64,000 nt of DNA from Mesobacillus sp. S13 (lineage in GTDB: Bacteria; Bacillota; Bacilli; Bacillales; Cytobacillaceae). The position numbers and the translations under genes were made by a program. The notes below the pieces were generated by a model. The model was given only the letters and a program-made list of their open reading frames with translations. It was not told the DNA's origin and ran no database searches. The stretch spans positions 2,747,001 to 2,811,000 of the forward strand of contig NZ_CP084622.1 in assembly GCF_020422885.1 (NCBI RefSeq), given 5' to 3'. This document shows, in pieces, positions 52,423-63,036 of the stretch; within the stretch, counting starts at the first letter, position 1; every line of letters starts with the position of its first letter.

Positions 52423-53349
52423 TCAAAACATGCTCATATTATACTTGGCAGACATGCTTTCCAGCAGCTTGATTCCTCCAATGCTATTTCCCTTTTCGTC
52501 CAGGGCTGGCCCTAAAATGCCAATTCCAAACCGGTTTGGCACTGACCCCATAATCCCGCCAGATACCCCACTTTTAGCAGGAATCCCTACCCTGACTGCA
52601 AACTCTCCTGACGCGTTGTACATCCCACAGGTAACCATGAACGTTTTGCAAAGGCGTGCGACATGGGCCGGTATCAAACGGCGATTTGTGACCGGCTCCA
52701 AACCATCCATTGCGAACACGCAGCCAATACGGGCAAGATCAAGACAGTCCATTTCGATTGCACATTGCTTCGTATAGACATGAAGCAATTCTTCGACATT
52801 CTCATCAATCACCCCATGCTGCCTCAAAAAGTAGCATAAAGCTCTATTTAGATCGGAACTTTCATATTCTGACTCTGCAACCTCCTGTGAATAACCAATT
52901 GAAGAATTTCCAGCCAGCTCCTGAATGAAAGAGAGTATCCGTTCGAATCGTTCCTCTGCGTCCTGCCCTTTGATCATATGTGTAACGGCTAATGCACCTG
53001 CGTTGATCATAGGATTCAACGGTTTCGAAGGGCTGAACTCCAGTTTGACAATTGAATTGAAGGGATCGCCAGTTGGTTCATAACCCACTTTGTTGAACAC
53101 AGCTTCTTCCCCGTAATCAATCAGGGCAAGCGCAAGCGTCAACACTTTTGATACACTTTGCAATGTCAATTTTTGATGGATGTCTCCAGCAGAAACACAA
53201 GTTCCATCCTCATGAAAAATCGCGACAGACAACTCTTCAGGATTCGCTTTCGCCAATGCAGGAATATAGTCTGCTACCTTTCCGCCCTCAGTGTACTTTT
53301 TTGCTTCATCTACCAGTTCGTTCAGTTCATCAGTCGTTCTGCAAGGCAT
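52423..53349 (-). CDS. glsA: glutaminase
   Basis: This 308-residue beta-lactamase-fold glutaminase has the catalytic Ser-x-x-Lys SVSK in [15 protein letters not shown]. It also has [35 protein letters not shown] and [14 protein letters not shown]. It hydrolyses glutamine to glutamate and ammonia. GGAGGAG precedes the ATG. Confidence 0.96.
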   Translation of the reverse strand: MPCRTTDELNELVDEAKKYTEGGKVADYIPALAKANPEELSVAIFHEDGTCVSAGDIHQKLTLQSVSKVLTLALALIDYGEEAVFNKVGYEPTGDPFNSIVKLEFSPSKPLNPMINAGALAVTHMIKGQDAEERFERILSFIQELAGNSSIGYSQEVAESEYESSDLNRALCYFLRQHGVIDENVEELLHVYTKQCAIEMDCLDLARIGCVFAMDGLEPVTNRRLIPAHVARLCKTFMVTCGMYNASGEFAVRVGIPAKSGVSGGIMGSVPNRFGIGILGPALDEKGNSIGGIKLLESMSAKYNMSMF

Positions 53350-53397
53350 AATAAACTCCTCCGAAAAAAATTATTGAACACACCTATCGATTCACAT

Positions 53398-53428
53398 AAA
53401 AAATAGGCAATGGGGTCGACATTGCCTA
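53398..53428 (-). terminator. terminator of the ABC1/UbiB kinase gene
   Basis: Stem AATAGGCAAT/ATTGCCTATT then TTTTTTATG on the - strand. Confidence 0.8.
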
Positions 53429-53442
53429 TTCTAAAAGTCTTA

Positions 53443-55119
53443 TCAAAAGCGACCCGACTTTAATATAGAATAAATAATCCATAAAAACATTCCGAATGCA
53501 ATGATAAACCCTATTTCAATTGCAGGTACGCTTGTCAATATTGTATTATTGCCAAATGTTGCCCCGACAATTAGCCCTAGGACAACAATACTGAAAGCAA
53601 GCAGTGTCAAACCGAAGGAAACCTGGTTGCTGATCCTGTCAAACTTATGGAGAATCCGATTTATTTCCGATAAGCTTATTTCAAATTTCAGATCCCCCTT
53701 AGAAGCCTGATCCAGAACATTTTCAACTTGATTCGGAATATTGGAGAATGTATCCGTTAAGTCCTCCGCCCTATTCCAAAGCCGTTTGCCCATTTTTATC
53801 GGATCATATCGCTCCCTCATGATCTGCTCTCCATAGGGCCTCGCCAGCTCAATCATGTCAAGACTTGGATCGATTTCAGAAATGATGCCCTCAATCGTCA
53901 TCAGCGCTTTTCCCATCATCGTCATTTCCTTAGGTAGGATAATTCGATGTTCCTGAGCAGCCGCAAACAATTCCTTGACCGTAATTCCTAAGCTTAATCC
54001 CTCTTTTGATGACCTTTCAACCGTTTTCCTGACTCCATCTACCCGGTCATAAAAATGCTGTTCATCAATGTCTGAAGGAACATAAGCCATTTTGAATATC
54101 GACCTGACGATTCGGTGGGTATCCTCTTGCATAATGCCCATCATCATCGAGGCAGTATCTTGTCTTAACCTTGCTGACAGCCGGCCTACTTGTCCAAAAT
54201 CAATGAATATCAGCTGTTGAGCTTCAGGATTATATAGGATATTGCCAGGATGTGGATCACCATGAAAAAAACCTTCCCTTAAAATTTGAGTTATGAATGC
54301 ACTTACCAAAAGATCGGCAATCCTTCGTCTTTCCTCATCCTGAATCATAGTCCTATTCAATTCGTTGAGTTTGATTCCTTCAACCTTCTCCATGGTCAGG
54401 ATCTGTGGCGTCGAAAAGTCATGGAAAACGACAGGAACTTTGATAGAGTCGCAATCTTCAAACTGCATCTGGACCATATCCGTATTTCGTGCTTCTTCCG
54501 TATAATCGAGTTCCCTGCGAATGGACTCAGACAGCTCTTCTACCATGTCGGTAATATTGTAGTATTGAGCCCAATCATATCTCTGTTCAATTAATCTTGC
54601 TATATCCCTTAGAATTTCAAGGTCAGTATGGACAGTCTGGATAATGCCCGGCCGCTGGACCTTGACCATGACAGATTCCCCTGTTATCAGTATGGCTTCA
54701 TGAACCTGTCCAATCGACGCGGCTGCAACGTAATTCTCGTTAAAATATTGGAACACATCCTCAACAGGCCTGCCAAACTCATGATGAAGTTTCTCCTTTA
54801 TTTCATCAACCGGCACAGGGGGAACTTGGTCTTGAAGCAATTCCAATTCCTTAACAATCTCTTCTGGCAGCATATCACTCCTGATGCTTAGGAGCTGCCC
54901 GAGCTTTATAAAAGCTGGCCCCAATTCCTCCAGCATGCATCTCATACGGTAACCCGCCTCTTTTGTGTTTCCGCTCTTCACATCAGCAGCAATCCGATCC
55001 TTCAAAGAAAGGACATGGAAGAGCCCCACCTCTTCAAGCACATAGCCAAAACCGTACTTAACAAAGGCTGATGCAATCTCTCTGTATCTATTTAAACGTC
55101 TCAATCGGTCCGTCAACAT
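53443..55119 (-). CDS. ABC1/UbiB-family atypical kinase with two C-terminal membrane helices
   Basis: This 558-residue protein has the family KxGQ-type motif (FIKLGQLLSIRSDMLP), the Ala-rich loop AAASIGQVHEA and VMVKVQRPG. The catalytic/metal segments are FFHGDPHPGNIL and FIDFGQVG. C-terminal membrane segments lie at about 500-520 and 530-552. UbiB-type proteins support isoprenoid quinone or lipid metabolism at membranes. The phasin-like gene directly upstream shares the operon (14-nt gap). Confidence 0.9.
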   Translation of the reverse strand: MLTDRLRRLNRYREIASAFVKYGFGYVLEEVGLFHVLSLKDRIAADVKSGNTKEAGYRMRCMLEELGPAFIKLGQLLSIRSDMLPEEIVKELELLQDQVPPVPVDEIKEKLHHEFGRPVEDVFQYFNENYVAAASIGQVHEAILITGESVMVKVQRPGIIQTVHTDLEILRDIARLIEQRYDWAQYYNITDMVEELSESIRRELDYTEEARNTDMVQMQFEDCDSIKVPVVFHDFSTPQILTMEKVEGIKLNELNRTMIQDEERRRIADLLVSAFITQILREGFFHGDPHPGNILYNPEAQQLIFIDFGQVGRLSARLRQDTASMMMGIMQEDTHRIVRSIFKMAYVPSDIDEQHFYDRVDGVRKTVERSSKEGLSLGITVKELFAAAQEHRIILPKEMTMMGKALMTIEGIISEIDPSLDMIELARPYGEQIMRERYDPIKMGKRLWNRAEDLTDTFSNIPNQVENVLDQASKGDLKFEISLSEINRILHKFDRISNQVSFGLTLLAFSIVVLGLIVGATFGNNTILTSVPAIEIGFIIAFGMFLWIIYSILKSGRF

Positions 55120-55133
55120 TCCATCACCCGCTG

Positions 55134-55517
55134 CTAATCAATGTCTTTTGAAAATCCAGGAGGAACATTCTCCATTCCATTTTCAACCTGGTCAATATCA
55201 TTATTCAATCCGTTGTTTCGCAGTTGTGCAATTTCCTTTTGCAATATCACAAGCTGTGCCTTGACAGTGTCTAACTCTTCCCTTGTTGCGAATCCAAGAT
55301 CTGATAGCTGCTTCCTCGCCATCTCTCTGAATTCTCCATTCCATTCCTCACTCTTCGATTCACCTTTTTTAAAAAAGTCATCGAAGATCGTGTCAGCTTC
55401 AGCCTGAGTCATATTCCCCTTCTCCACCAGCTTCATGATGGTTTCATCTACTTTTTCCTTGCCGGCAACTGCAGCTCCCAGCCCGAGTAAAAAGCCGCTC
55501 TTCAGAAAATTATTCAT
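55134..55517 (-). CDS. phasin-like / polyhydroxyalkanoate granule-associated protein
   Basis: This 127-residue protein has an N-terminal hydrophobic stretch (FLKSGFLLGLGAAVAGKEKV), then amphipathic helices with LVEKGNMTQAEADTIFDDFFKKGE and a C-terminal coiled coil (LDTVKAQLVILQKEIAQL). It resembles the phasin-family proteins commonly found next to ABC1/UbiB genes. AGGAGG precedes the ATG. Confidence 0.75.
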   Translation of the reverse strand: MNNFLKSGFLLGLGAAVAGKEKVDETIMKLVEKGNMTQAEADTIFDDFFKKGESKSEEWNGEFREMARKQLSDLGFATREELDTVKAQLVILQKEIAQLRNNGLNNDIDQVENGMENVPPGFSKDID

Positions 55518-55587
55518 TTCATGGACCTCCTCTTATTTGAATCAATTTACTTACTAATACCCCAAAAAAGCAGACAATTACCCTATT

Positions 55588-55624
55588 AAGTAAAAAAGCA
55601 CCTGTTTCATTAAGAAACAGATGC
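55588..55624 (-). terminator. terminator of the SleL-like gene
   Basis: Stem AAGCATCTGTTTC/GAAACAGGTGCTT then TTTTTACTT on the - strand. Confidence 0.82.
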
Positions 55625-55709
55625 TTACTATGAATTATTAAATACCCGCTTACCCCACTGCGTTCAGGCTTTGAATTTAGCCACAAGTTGGGAGGATTAG
55701 TCTAATAAT

Positions 55710-56975
55710 TCATCGTTTGAGGACATCGACCTTATCCAAGTAAGCCCAATTTTGAGGAGCCTTCAAACTAAGTTGCCAATAGGTTGCGCCATAAAGCTCA
55801 TATAAATCAATCAATCTATATTTTTCAACATAGCTCCTGATATCCTCAAACCAGACTATATGTTCTTCAGCCCCTTTCCAGTACCGGAACCATGGTGCCC
55901 TGGCTGCTGCATCAAATTGGATGACCGCACCGGTAGAAATAGCAAGATTCTGTGCGTCAAGGACGGAGAGAGCACGATATTGATTGGTCGAAACCACTTT
56001 ATCATGACCGTAAAGCGGGAGACCGATTTGCAACTTTTCACGAGGAATCAAGGTCAATGAATACCTGACTACGAGTGCGATCCACCATAAAGGAGAAACA
56101 GGATCAGGCGGACCTCCAGGGTAACCGTAGTCAATTGTCATTACGGCCACAATGTCAGCAATCTCTCCAATCGATTGATAATCATAGGCTCCGATGATCG
56201 GATTGGTCGGGATATCTTCTGTCTTTGCATGGACGTTCACATGTAATATCAGGTTGCCCATGGCCTCTTTCAGTTCACGAAGGAAGCTGTTGAAATCTTC
56301 TCTCTGAGGCGGAGGAATAAATTCCAAGTCCACACTTATACCAGCATATCCTCTTTGGTTCGCTAAATTTACTAAACTGGCAACCAGGTTTCTGCGATAT
56401 ATTGGGGTTCCCAGAACATTGCCTGCCAGCTCTTTGCTGAAACCGGCCGAAGTAGTGTTTTGGATCAATAATAAGGGGATGATGTTCAATTCTTGGCATC
56501 TGCGGACAATAGGTCCATCATCTCCTAAAACATAGGCATACCCTTCTTTTGTGAAGGAAAATGCCGCAACAGCAATGAAAGTTAAATGAGGTGCCATTTT
56601 GTCCAAATCGGCAAGGAAGGTTGGAGAGGAGCCAGGGACGATAAATCCAAGAGTTGAGAATTGTGGTTGAACAGGGGAGGGAATATTGATGTTCTGGCCA
56701 ATATACAAATTATTTGGATCCAGTCCCGGATTCGCACTCACGATGCTGCTGACACTCGTCCTGAACTGCAAAGAAATTCTCCACAATGTATCTCCAGCCT
56801 TAATTTTATAATAGCGAATAATAGGCTGCTGATCTGGAATATATAGTGCCAGCCCAGGAATGATTAAGGTGGTGGAAGGAAGTCCATTGACATCGACAAT
56901 ACTTTGGATCGATACACCATATGTCCTGGCAATTGCCCAAAGGTTTTCGCCTGACCTAACTACGTGAACAGTCAT
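55710..56975 (-). CDS. SleL/YaaH-like spore cortex hydrolase: two LysM domains and GH18
   Basis: This 421-residue protein has LysM 1 (about 2-47, VVRSGENLWAIARTYGV), LysM 2 (about 55-100, KAGDTLWRISLQFRT) and a GH18 domain (about 108-421) with the catalytic strand GYAGISVDLEFIPP (D-x-E) and later AVMTIDYGYPGGPPDPVSPLWW. These enzymes are N-acetylglucosaminidases that depolymerise cortex fragments in germination. AAAAGGTG upstream of the ATG. No signal peptide, as usual for YaaH/SleL. Confidence 0.92.
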   Translation of the reverse strand: MTVHVVRSGENLWAIARTYGVSIQSIVDVNGLPSTTLIIPGLALYIPDQQPIIRYYKIKAGDTLWRISLQFRTSVSSIVSANPGLDPNNLYIGQNINIPSPVQPQFSTLGFIVPGSSPTFLADLDKMAPHLTFIAVAAFSFTKEGYAYVLGDDGPIVRRCQELNIIPLLLIQNTTSAGFSKELAGNVLGTPIYRRNLVASLVNLANQRGYAGISVDLEFIPPPQREDFNSFLRELKEAMGNLILHVNVHAKTEDIPTNPIIGAYDYQSIGEIADIVAVMTIDYGYPGGPPDPVSPLWWIALVVRYSLTLIPREKLQIGLPLYGHDKVVSTNQYRALSVLDAQNLAISTGAVIQFDAAARAPWFRYWKGAEEHIVWFEDIRSYVEKYRLIDLYELYGATYWQLSLKAPQNWAYLDKVDVLKR

Positions 56976-57048
56976 CTGATCACACCTTTTTATTTTTTCC
57001 TTCTATAATCATATGGCGGTTGAGCTATTATATACTACCGTACCTAAA

Positions 57049-57085
57049 AGTAGCAGGGCTTCATTTTCGAAGCCCTGCATACAGA
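57049..57085 (-). terminator. terminator of the Suv3-like helicase gene
   Basis: Stem GCAGGGCTTC/GAAGCCCTGC then TACTTTT on the - strand. Confidence 0.75.
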
Positions 57086-57088
57086 TGA

Positions 57089-59665
57089 CTATCTCCAGCG
57101 ATCCCTGTTGTCTGCCCTTTTCCTGTTCCTTGCTGAGTAGCAGGAATCACATATTTGATATGGGGAATCGACATGAATTCCCTTTCCACAATGCCTGCAT
57201 TTCTTTTTATAATTTTTGACTTCTGACTTTAGGAATTCATGAACATCGTCGCTTAACTCCGTACGAACCCTTTCCCAGTAAACAGCCTCTGTTTTCCTTC
57301 CGAGCTTATATAAAAACAACAGATGAAGGCCAATCGCTTTATAAGATAGCTCAAGCTCCTCCAGAGAAGCAGTTTTCACAGGTGGTTCAGGCAATTCTTC
57401 ATCTGCGACAATTGCTTTGATGGTTTCGAGCCATTGTTCAATAAGGGCAGGTTCTTTGGACGAAAAAGGCAAGTGAAGAAATCCATACAGCTCCATCATC
57501 GGCAGTCTGGCTTCGATTTCAGTATCCCTGACATACTCGTACAACTCCCTTTCTTCCGAAAGTGAAGCTTTATTCGTCCCTTTAGGGCTCTCGAATTTAT
57601 CCCATAGTTCAAAAAATACCGCAAGAGAACGGTGATATTTTTGGAACCTCTCAAAGATCCCCGAGGTGGGAGCAATCGAAAATGTTTCTACTGGTTTATC
57701 TTCTTTTTCAAGCAGCTTTGTCATCAAGCCTATATCTGAGGTAAAAGCAACCCGTCCGACATTGTATATGCCCTTTCTGCCGGCACGGCCGGCTATTTGC
57801 TTTACTTCCTGGGAAGTCAACCTCCTGCGTCTCGTTCCATCGAATTTTTCATTTTCCAAAAAGACAATTCTCCTGATCGGCAAATTCAGCCCCATTCCAA
57901 TCGCGTCGGTTGCAACCACTACACTTGTTTCTCCCTTGATGAAACGCTCCATTTGCTTTTTCCTTGTTTCTGGCGGCATACTTCCATAAATCATACTCAC
58001 CTGGCGGCCACTGTTCTGGAGTTTCGAAGCATTTTCAAGCACCTGTTTTCTAGAAAAACAAACAAGAGCATCTCCTTTCTTGGTATACTTCAGGCTAAAC
58101 TCTTTATTCTCAACCTGGAGCGGGATATCACGGGTATATTCGTAAATCTCTGCCACTCCATCATCCAGCAGGTCCATCATCATGGACTTGATATTTTTGC
58201 TGCCGATGATGTGGACTTCTTCTGCATTTGCATTTGTAATGGCTTTGAACCAGGAAAATCCTCTATCCTTATCAGCGATCATCTGAGACTCATCAATAAC
58301 TACTACTTCATAAAAGTCCTTTTCGTGGAACATTTCCACTGTGCAGGATATATGGTTGGCACCTTCCACAGGCTTTTCTTCTTCTCCCGTTTTAAGGGAA
58401 CATGGAACACCCTCAGAGTTGAGTTTTTCAAAAACCTCAAGGGCAAGCAGACGAAGCGGAGCCAAATACAAACCAGTTTTTGCTTCCTTCATCCTTTCGA
58501 GAGCGTGATGGGTCTTACCTGTATTCGTTTCACCGATATGAAGTGTATATCGAACATTTCTCCTCAGTGAAGGATTGTATTCACGGCCGAATATGTCCTC
58601 CAGCATGCGAGCTTCTTCTTCCCTTTTCCGCTCAAGCTCTGCCCGCTCTTCTTCTTTCCTGCGTATCCTCTCTCCAAGGTCTCTTTCGTACATTGCTCGA
58701 TGTTCCGTTACATCAAATTCTGTATCAGCCAGAGTCATTAAATCCGTTATATATTCTTCCTGCAGCTTGAAAAGAAAACCGTCTAAATAAACTCCAGTGA
58801 GGTCTTTAGTAATTCTTTTCACCTCTCCAGCTGAAAGTTTGTCCTCAAACACTTCCTCATACTCGCTGAGCAGTTGCTGATTCAGACTCCCCAATATCTT
58901 TTCTGCAGCTATCTGGGTAAAATACTCTAAAACTTTTTTTTCGAAATGAAACTCATAGGTCTCATATTCAAAATAAAAACGCCCCCAGCTGGCTATTTGG
59001 TGAATCTGGCCTGTCAGTTCATCATAAAAGTCAGCCATGGTTCTATAATCGTCCGGATTGAAAGATCCAATCACAGTCAATCTTTCTTCCAGCATGTGTG
59101 TATCGATATCCTCAAACTTCTGATTCTCATTAAAAACCTTCCTTAATTCCTTTGCCATCATATGCCTGATTTTTAGATAGGCTGATTCCTGGAAGTCACT
59201 TAAGACAGTTTGGGCAACCTGGTATATGTTTTCCTTAATGCCTGCCTTATGCTCAAGCAACCGGGCTTCCTCCACTTTTTTGAGGAACTTCTTTCTCGCG
59301 CTGTGATATTGCTCTTCCCAGCTTTGTTCATCAATCTTGGTTTTTACCCATTCTTTGGTGTTGAAGGGCTCATAGTCCCTCATCTCATTTCTGAAAAGCT
59401 TATTGATCAGCTTTCGGTCCACACCTTCAACGACATAACCACGCTCACTTAAAAAAGCCTTTTTATCCCGCTTCGAGAAGTCGTTCGTGGATTTTGTCAG
59501 CCACACATTTAGCCAGATCTGGCTGATATAAGTACTTCTATTATCTAAATACTCCTTGAAATCAGGAAGGACTTCCTGTTCTCCAAGGAACTTTTCGATA
59601 TCATCCATTATTTTAGTTTTAGTATTCTCCACGGCCTGCTGGTGGATCATGTCAATTTGCTTCAT
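57089..59665 (-). CDS. Suv3-like DEAD/DEAH-family RNA helicase with C-terminal zinc ribbon
   Basis: This 858-residue protein has a long helical N-terminal region (about 1-370, with a charged coiled coil near RIRRKEEERAELERKREEEA). The helicase core has Walker A HIGETNTGKTHHAL, DEAH-type VVIDESQMI, motif V VVVATDAIGMGLNLP and motif VI QIAGRAGR. A C-terminal C-x2-C...C-x2-C ribbon (CRHCGKG; CDSC) ends it. Relatives of mitochondrial Suv3 act with exoribonucleases in RNA decay. ATG 59665 has AAGGGG upstream; a longer extension to 59767 has no site. Confidence 0.88.
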   Translation of the reverse strand: MKQIDMIHQQAVENTKTKIMDDIEKFLGEQEVLPDFKEYLDNRSTYISQIWLNVWLTKSTNDFSKRDKKAFLSERGYVVEGVDRKLINKLFRNEMRDYEPFNTKEWVKTKIDEQSWEEQYHSARKKFLKKVEEARLLEHKAGIKENIYQVAQTVLSDFQESAYLKIRHMMAKELRKVFNENQKFEDIDTHMLEERLTVIGSFNPDDYRTMADFYDELTGQIHQIASWGRFYFEYETYEFHFEKKVLEYFTQIAAEKILGSLNQQLLSEYEEVFEDKLSAGEVKRITKDLTGVYLDGFLFKLQEEYITDLMTLADTEFDVTEHRAMYERDLGERIRRKEEERAELERKREEEARMLEDIFGREYNPSLRRNVRYTLHIGETNTGKTHHALERMKEAKTGLYLAPLRLLALEVFEKLNSEGVPCSLKTGEEEKPVEGANHISCTVEMFHEKDFYEVVVIDESQMIADKDRGFSWFKAITNANAEEVHIIGSKNIKSMMMDLLDDGVAEIYEYTRDIPLQVENKEFSLKYTKKGDALVCFSRKQVLENASKLQNSGRQVSMIYGSMPPETRKKQMERFIKGETSVVVATDAIGMGLNLPIRRIVFLENEKFDGTRRRRLTSQEVKQIAGRAGRKGIYNVGRVAFTSDIGLMTKLLEKEDKPVETFSIAPTSGIFERFQKYHRSLAVFFELWDKFESPKGTNKASLSEERELYEYVRDTEIEARLPMMELYGFLHLPFSSKEPALIEQWLETIKAIVADEELPEPPVKTASLEELELSYKAIGLHLLFLYKLGRKTEAVYWERVRTELSDDVHEFLKSEVKNYKKKCRHCGKGIHVDSPYQICDSCYSARNRKRADNRDRWR

Positions 59666-59727
59666 AGCTGAACCCCTTAAAATATGTAAATTAATCAACA
59701 AAAAATCACGATAAGTGTCTCGAAAAC

Positions 59728-59766
59728 CAAAAAAAGGGCCGCACAACCACTGTGCATGCCCTTCCA
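59728..59766 (-). terminator. terminator of the gene at 59803
   Basis: Stem AAGGGCATGCACA/TGTGCGGCCCTT then T7 on the - strand. Confidence 0.82.
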
Positions 59767-59802
59767 TCTGATATGAACCTTAAAAACAGCGGAACGGCTT
59801 GA

Positions 59803-60183
59803 TTAGGCGTTCTTCACTTTCAACTTTTGCATGACTTTGGTTTGTACCTTTTGGTCATCCTTAGTAAACCTTTTAGGCTTGATTGGTGACACGGGTTTAA
59901 TTTTATCGACGTTCTCGACACTCAGGATTTCAAGGTAGAACGGACTGCTTTGTTTGTTGCCCTTTAAGTATCCCTTAAGTATTTTCATTTTTTCAGAGGT
60001 ACCTGTAAAAGGCCCTTGATAATCCCATTCTATTTCATTTGCATATTTTGAATCCATTTTTTCCTTCAAAGCGAATGCTTCTGATAATGCATCCTCAGGT
60101 GTCATAAAATAGGATTGCGTTCTCCTCAATCCCTTTTTCTTGCTGCCATCGCCAGCTTTTGCCTGATAAAGTTTCACTAACAT
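59803..60183 (-). CDS. 126-residue basic protein of unknown function
   Basis: ATG 60183 follows GAGAGGATGAGGGAA. The product starts MLVKLYQAKAGDGSKKKGLR and has FMTPEDALSEAFALKEKMDSKY, GPFTGTSEKMKILKGYL and a Lys-rich C-terminus. It could be nucleic-acid binding, but no domain is recognised. Upstream in-frame starts to 60237 lack ribosome binding sites. Confidence 0.6.
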   Translation of the reverse strand: MLVKLYQAKAGDGSKKKGLRRTQSYFMTPEDALSEAFALKEKMDSKYANEIEWDYQGPFTGTSEKMKILKGYLKGNKQSSPFYLEILSVENVDKIKPVSPIKPKRFTKDDQKVQTKVMQKLKVKNA

Positions 60184-60314
60184 TTCCCTCATCCTCTCTG
60201 GTTTGGTCTCACGCCTTCTCATGGTAAGTGGAAACACCAGAAGACCCGAGGAATTGCGTATATAGGTTAGTATACCCTTTTTTCCATCAGTTACCTATTA
60301 ATAAGGAAAAATCA

Positions 60315-60355
60315 AATTAAAATGAAAGGAGCGCGATATTGAAATCACGCTCCCC
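60315..60355 (-). terminator. terminator of ppdK
   Basis: Stem GGAGCG-x-GAT/ATC-x-CGCTCC then TTTCATTTTAATTT on the - strand. Confidence 0.7.
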
Positions 60356-60363
60356 ATTAAGGG

Positions 60364-63036
60364 TTATTTGGCTATAACAGCCTCTTTTTCGTTGTTTCTC
60401 TCGTGGCGGATTGTTGCCTGAGCAGCTGCCAGTCTCGCAAGCGGCACACGGTATGGTGAACAGCTTACGTAGTCAAGCCCAGCATTGTAGCAGAATTCAA
60501 TCGAAGACTTTTCACCGCCATGCTCCCCGCAAATACCAGTCTTTAAGCCAGGCTTTGTCTTACGGCCCAGTTCTACACCAGTCTCAACCAATTTGCCTAC
60601 TCCTTCCCGATCAAGTACTGCAAATGGGTTTTCAGGAAGTACTTTTTGTTCAATATAAGCCTGAAGGAATTTGCCTTCTGCATCGTCGCGGCTGTAGCCG
60701 AATGTTGTTTGTGTCAGGTCATTCGTACCAAATGAGAAGAAGTCCGCTTCCTCAGCGATTTGGTCTGCAGTCAATGCTGCACGTGGAATTTCAATCATTG
60801 TTCCGACCGTGTATTCAATATTCTTCCCGGTTTCTTCCTTGATGCTTTGCGCTGCCGCGTTCACAAGCTCACGCATTTCCTTCAATTCATTCACATGGCC
60901 AACTAACGGAATCATGATTTCAGGCTGTGCATCAATTCCTTTATCAGCTAAATTGGCTACAGCGTAGAAAATGGCTCTTGCCTGCATCTCATAAATTTCA
61001 GGGTGGATCATTCCAAGGCGGCAGCCACGGTGGCCTAGCATTGGATTGAATTCATCCAATTGTCTTACTTTCTTTAACAACGCTTCCTTTTCCTTAAGCT
61101 CTTTCGATTCAGGATCAAGGATTTGCAGTTTCGTTATTTCAACTAAGAGTTCTTCTTTATCAGGCAAGAATTCATGTAAAGGAGGATCAAGCAAACGAAT
61201 GGTTACAGGCAATCCCTGCATCACTTCAAGGATTCCCTCAAAGTCCTCTCTCTGCATCGGCAATAGTTCATCCAATGCGGCGTTCCGTTCCTCAAATGTT
61301 TCGGCAAGAATCATTTTTTGGACAATTGGGACCCTTGCAGCGTCCATGAACATATGCTCCGTGCGGCAAAGTCCGATACCGCCCGCACCAAACTCCAGTG
61401 CCTTGGCAGAATCTTCAGGATTATCTGCATTGGCACGAACGCCGATTTCCCGCTCTTCATCGGCCCATGAAAGAAGAAGCTGGAACTCCTCTGAAAGCTC
61501 AGGTTCGATCATTGGGATCTCACCAAGCATGATTTCACCGGTTCCACCGTCGATTGTAATAATATCACTATGCTTAACGATCACATCGCCAACACGAAAT
61601 TGCTTTTCGTGCAAGTCGATCTTCATCGCTTCACAGCCGCAGATACAAGCCTTACCCATACCACGCGCTACTACAGCGGCGTGGCTTGTCATACCGCCGC
61701 GGCTTGTGACGACCGCCTGGGCAGCAATGATTCCATGGATATCATCCGGAGTCGTTTCAGGCCTTACAAGAATGACTTTTTGACCTTCATTTGCAAGAAG
61801 TTCAGCCTCATCGGCATCGAACACGACTTTCCCAGTAGCGGCTCCTGGTGAAGCAGGCAGTCCTTTTGCCAGCTGGTTCCGTTCAAAATTCTCATCGATA
61901 CGGCGGTGCAAAAGCTGATCGAGCTGTTCCGGATCCACACGAAGAAGGGCTGTCTTTTTATCAATGATTCCTTCATTCACAAGCTCTGTCGCAATACGGA
62001 TAGCTGCTTGAGCAGTACGTTTCCCGGTCCGGGTTTGAAGGATGAACAATTCTCCGCGTTCAACGGTGAATTCGATATCCTGCATATCCTCATAATGCTG
62101 TTCGAGGCGATTGCAGGTTTCAACGAATTGCTGATAAACAGCAGGCATTTCATTTTTCAATGTTTGGATTGGCTGAGGTGTCCTAATGCCAGCCACAACA
62201 TCTTCGCCTTGCGCATTGATTAAGTATTCGCCATACAGGATACTCTCACCGGTTGACGGGTCACGAGTAAAAGCAACACCAGTTCCGGAATCATCCCCCA
62301 TATTCCCGAATACCATGCTCTGGATATTAACAGCTGTCCCCAGATGTGAAGGAATTTTATTCAAACGGCGATAGACAATCGCACGCTGATTATTCCAGGA
62401 ATCAAACACAGCGTTGATGGAAAGGAATAGCTGTTCCTTAGGATCCTGAGGGAAAGGCTTTCTTGTATGTTTTGTAACGATATTTTTATAGCCTTGGATA
62501 ACTTCTTTCCAATCTTCTGCAGTCATTTCTGGATCTGCTTTGTATCCTTTCGCTTCCCTGGTTTCTTCCAGTAAGCGCTCGAAGAAAAAGACATCAACAT
62601 CGAGGACGACATCACTGAACATCTGGATAAAACGGCGGTATGAGTCATAGGCAAAACGTGGATTGTTGGTTAGTTTCGCCATCCCCTCAACTGTCTCATC
62701 ATTCATACCAAGGTTCAAGATCGTATCCATCATTCCAGGCATGGAAAATACTGCACCAGAACGAACTGATACCAGCAGCGGGTTCTCAGGATTCCCAAGC
62801 TTCTTGCCCGTTTTCGCTTCAAGATCACTTAGAGCTTCAAGAACCTGAGCCTGTACTTCTGCAGGAATCGTCTTGCCAGCTTCATAATAGGCATTACATG
62901 CTTCCGTAGAAATCGTGAATCCAAAAGGTACAGGAAGCCCGATACGCGTCATTTCCGCCAGGTTCGCTCCCTTACCTCCCAGGATTTCTTTCATTCCGCT
63001 ATTTCCTTCATTAAAAAGATAAACAAATTTAGACAT
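60364..63036 (-). CDS. ppdK: pyruvate, phosphate dikinase
   Basis: This 890-residue protein has an N-terminal ATP-grasp domain (GKGANLAEMTRIGLPVPFGF), a central phospho-histidine domain with catalytic His in GGMTSHAAVVARGMGKACI, and a C-terminal PEP/pyruvate barrel with GLCRTEHMF and SFGTNDLTQTTFGYSRDD. It interconverts pyruvate plus ATP plus Pi with PEP. The Thr in TSHA is the residue its regulatory kinase modifies. It overlaps the regulator gene by one base. Confidence 0.97.
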   Translation of the reverse strand: MSKFVYLFNEGNSGMKEILGGKGANLAEMTRIGLPVPFGFTISTEACNAYYEAGKTIPAEVQAQVLEALSDLEAKTGKKLGNPENPLLVSVRSGAVFSMPGMMDTILNLGMNDETVEGMAKLTNNPRFAYDSYRRFIQMFSDVVLDVDVFFFERLLEETREAKGYKADPEMTAEDWKEVIQGYKNIVTKHTRKPFPQDPKEQLFLSINAVFDSWNNQRAIVYRRLNKIPSHLGTAVNIQSMVFGNMGDDSGTGVAFTRDPSTGESILYGEYLINAQGEDVVAGIRTPQPIQTLKNEMPAVYQQFVETCNRLEQHYEDMQDIEFTVERGELFILQTRTGKRTAQAAIRIATELVNEGIIDKKTALLRVDPEQLDQLLHRRIDENFERNQLAKGLPASPGAATGKVVFDADEAELLANEGQKVILVRPETTPDDIHGIIAAQAVVTSRGGMTSHAAVVARGMGKACICGCEAMKIDLHEKQFRVGDVIVKHSDIITIDGGTGEIMLGEIPMIEPELSEEFQLLLSWADEEREIGVRANADNPEDSAKALEFGAGGIGLCRTEHMFMDAARVPIVQKMILAETFEERNAALDELLPMQREDFEGILEVMQGLPVTIRLLDPPLHEFLPDKEELLVEITKLQILDPESKELKEKEALLKKVRQLDEFNPMLGHRGCRLGMIHPEIYEMQARAIFYAVANLADKGIDAQPEIMIPLVGHVNELKEMRELVNAAAQSIKEETGKNIEYTVGTMIEIPRAALTADQIAEEADFFSFGTNDLTQTTFGYSRDDAEGKFLQAYIEQKVLPENPFAVLDREGVGKLVETGVELGRKTKPGLKTGICGEHGGEKSSIEFCYNAGLDYVSCSPYRVPLARLAAAQATIRHERNNEKEAVIAK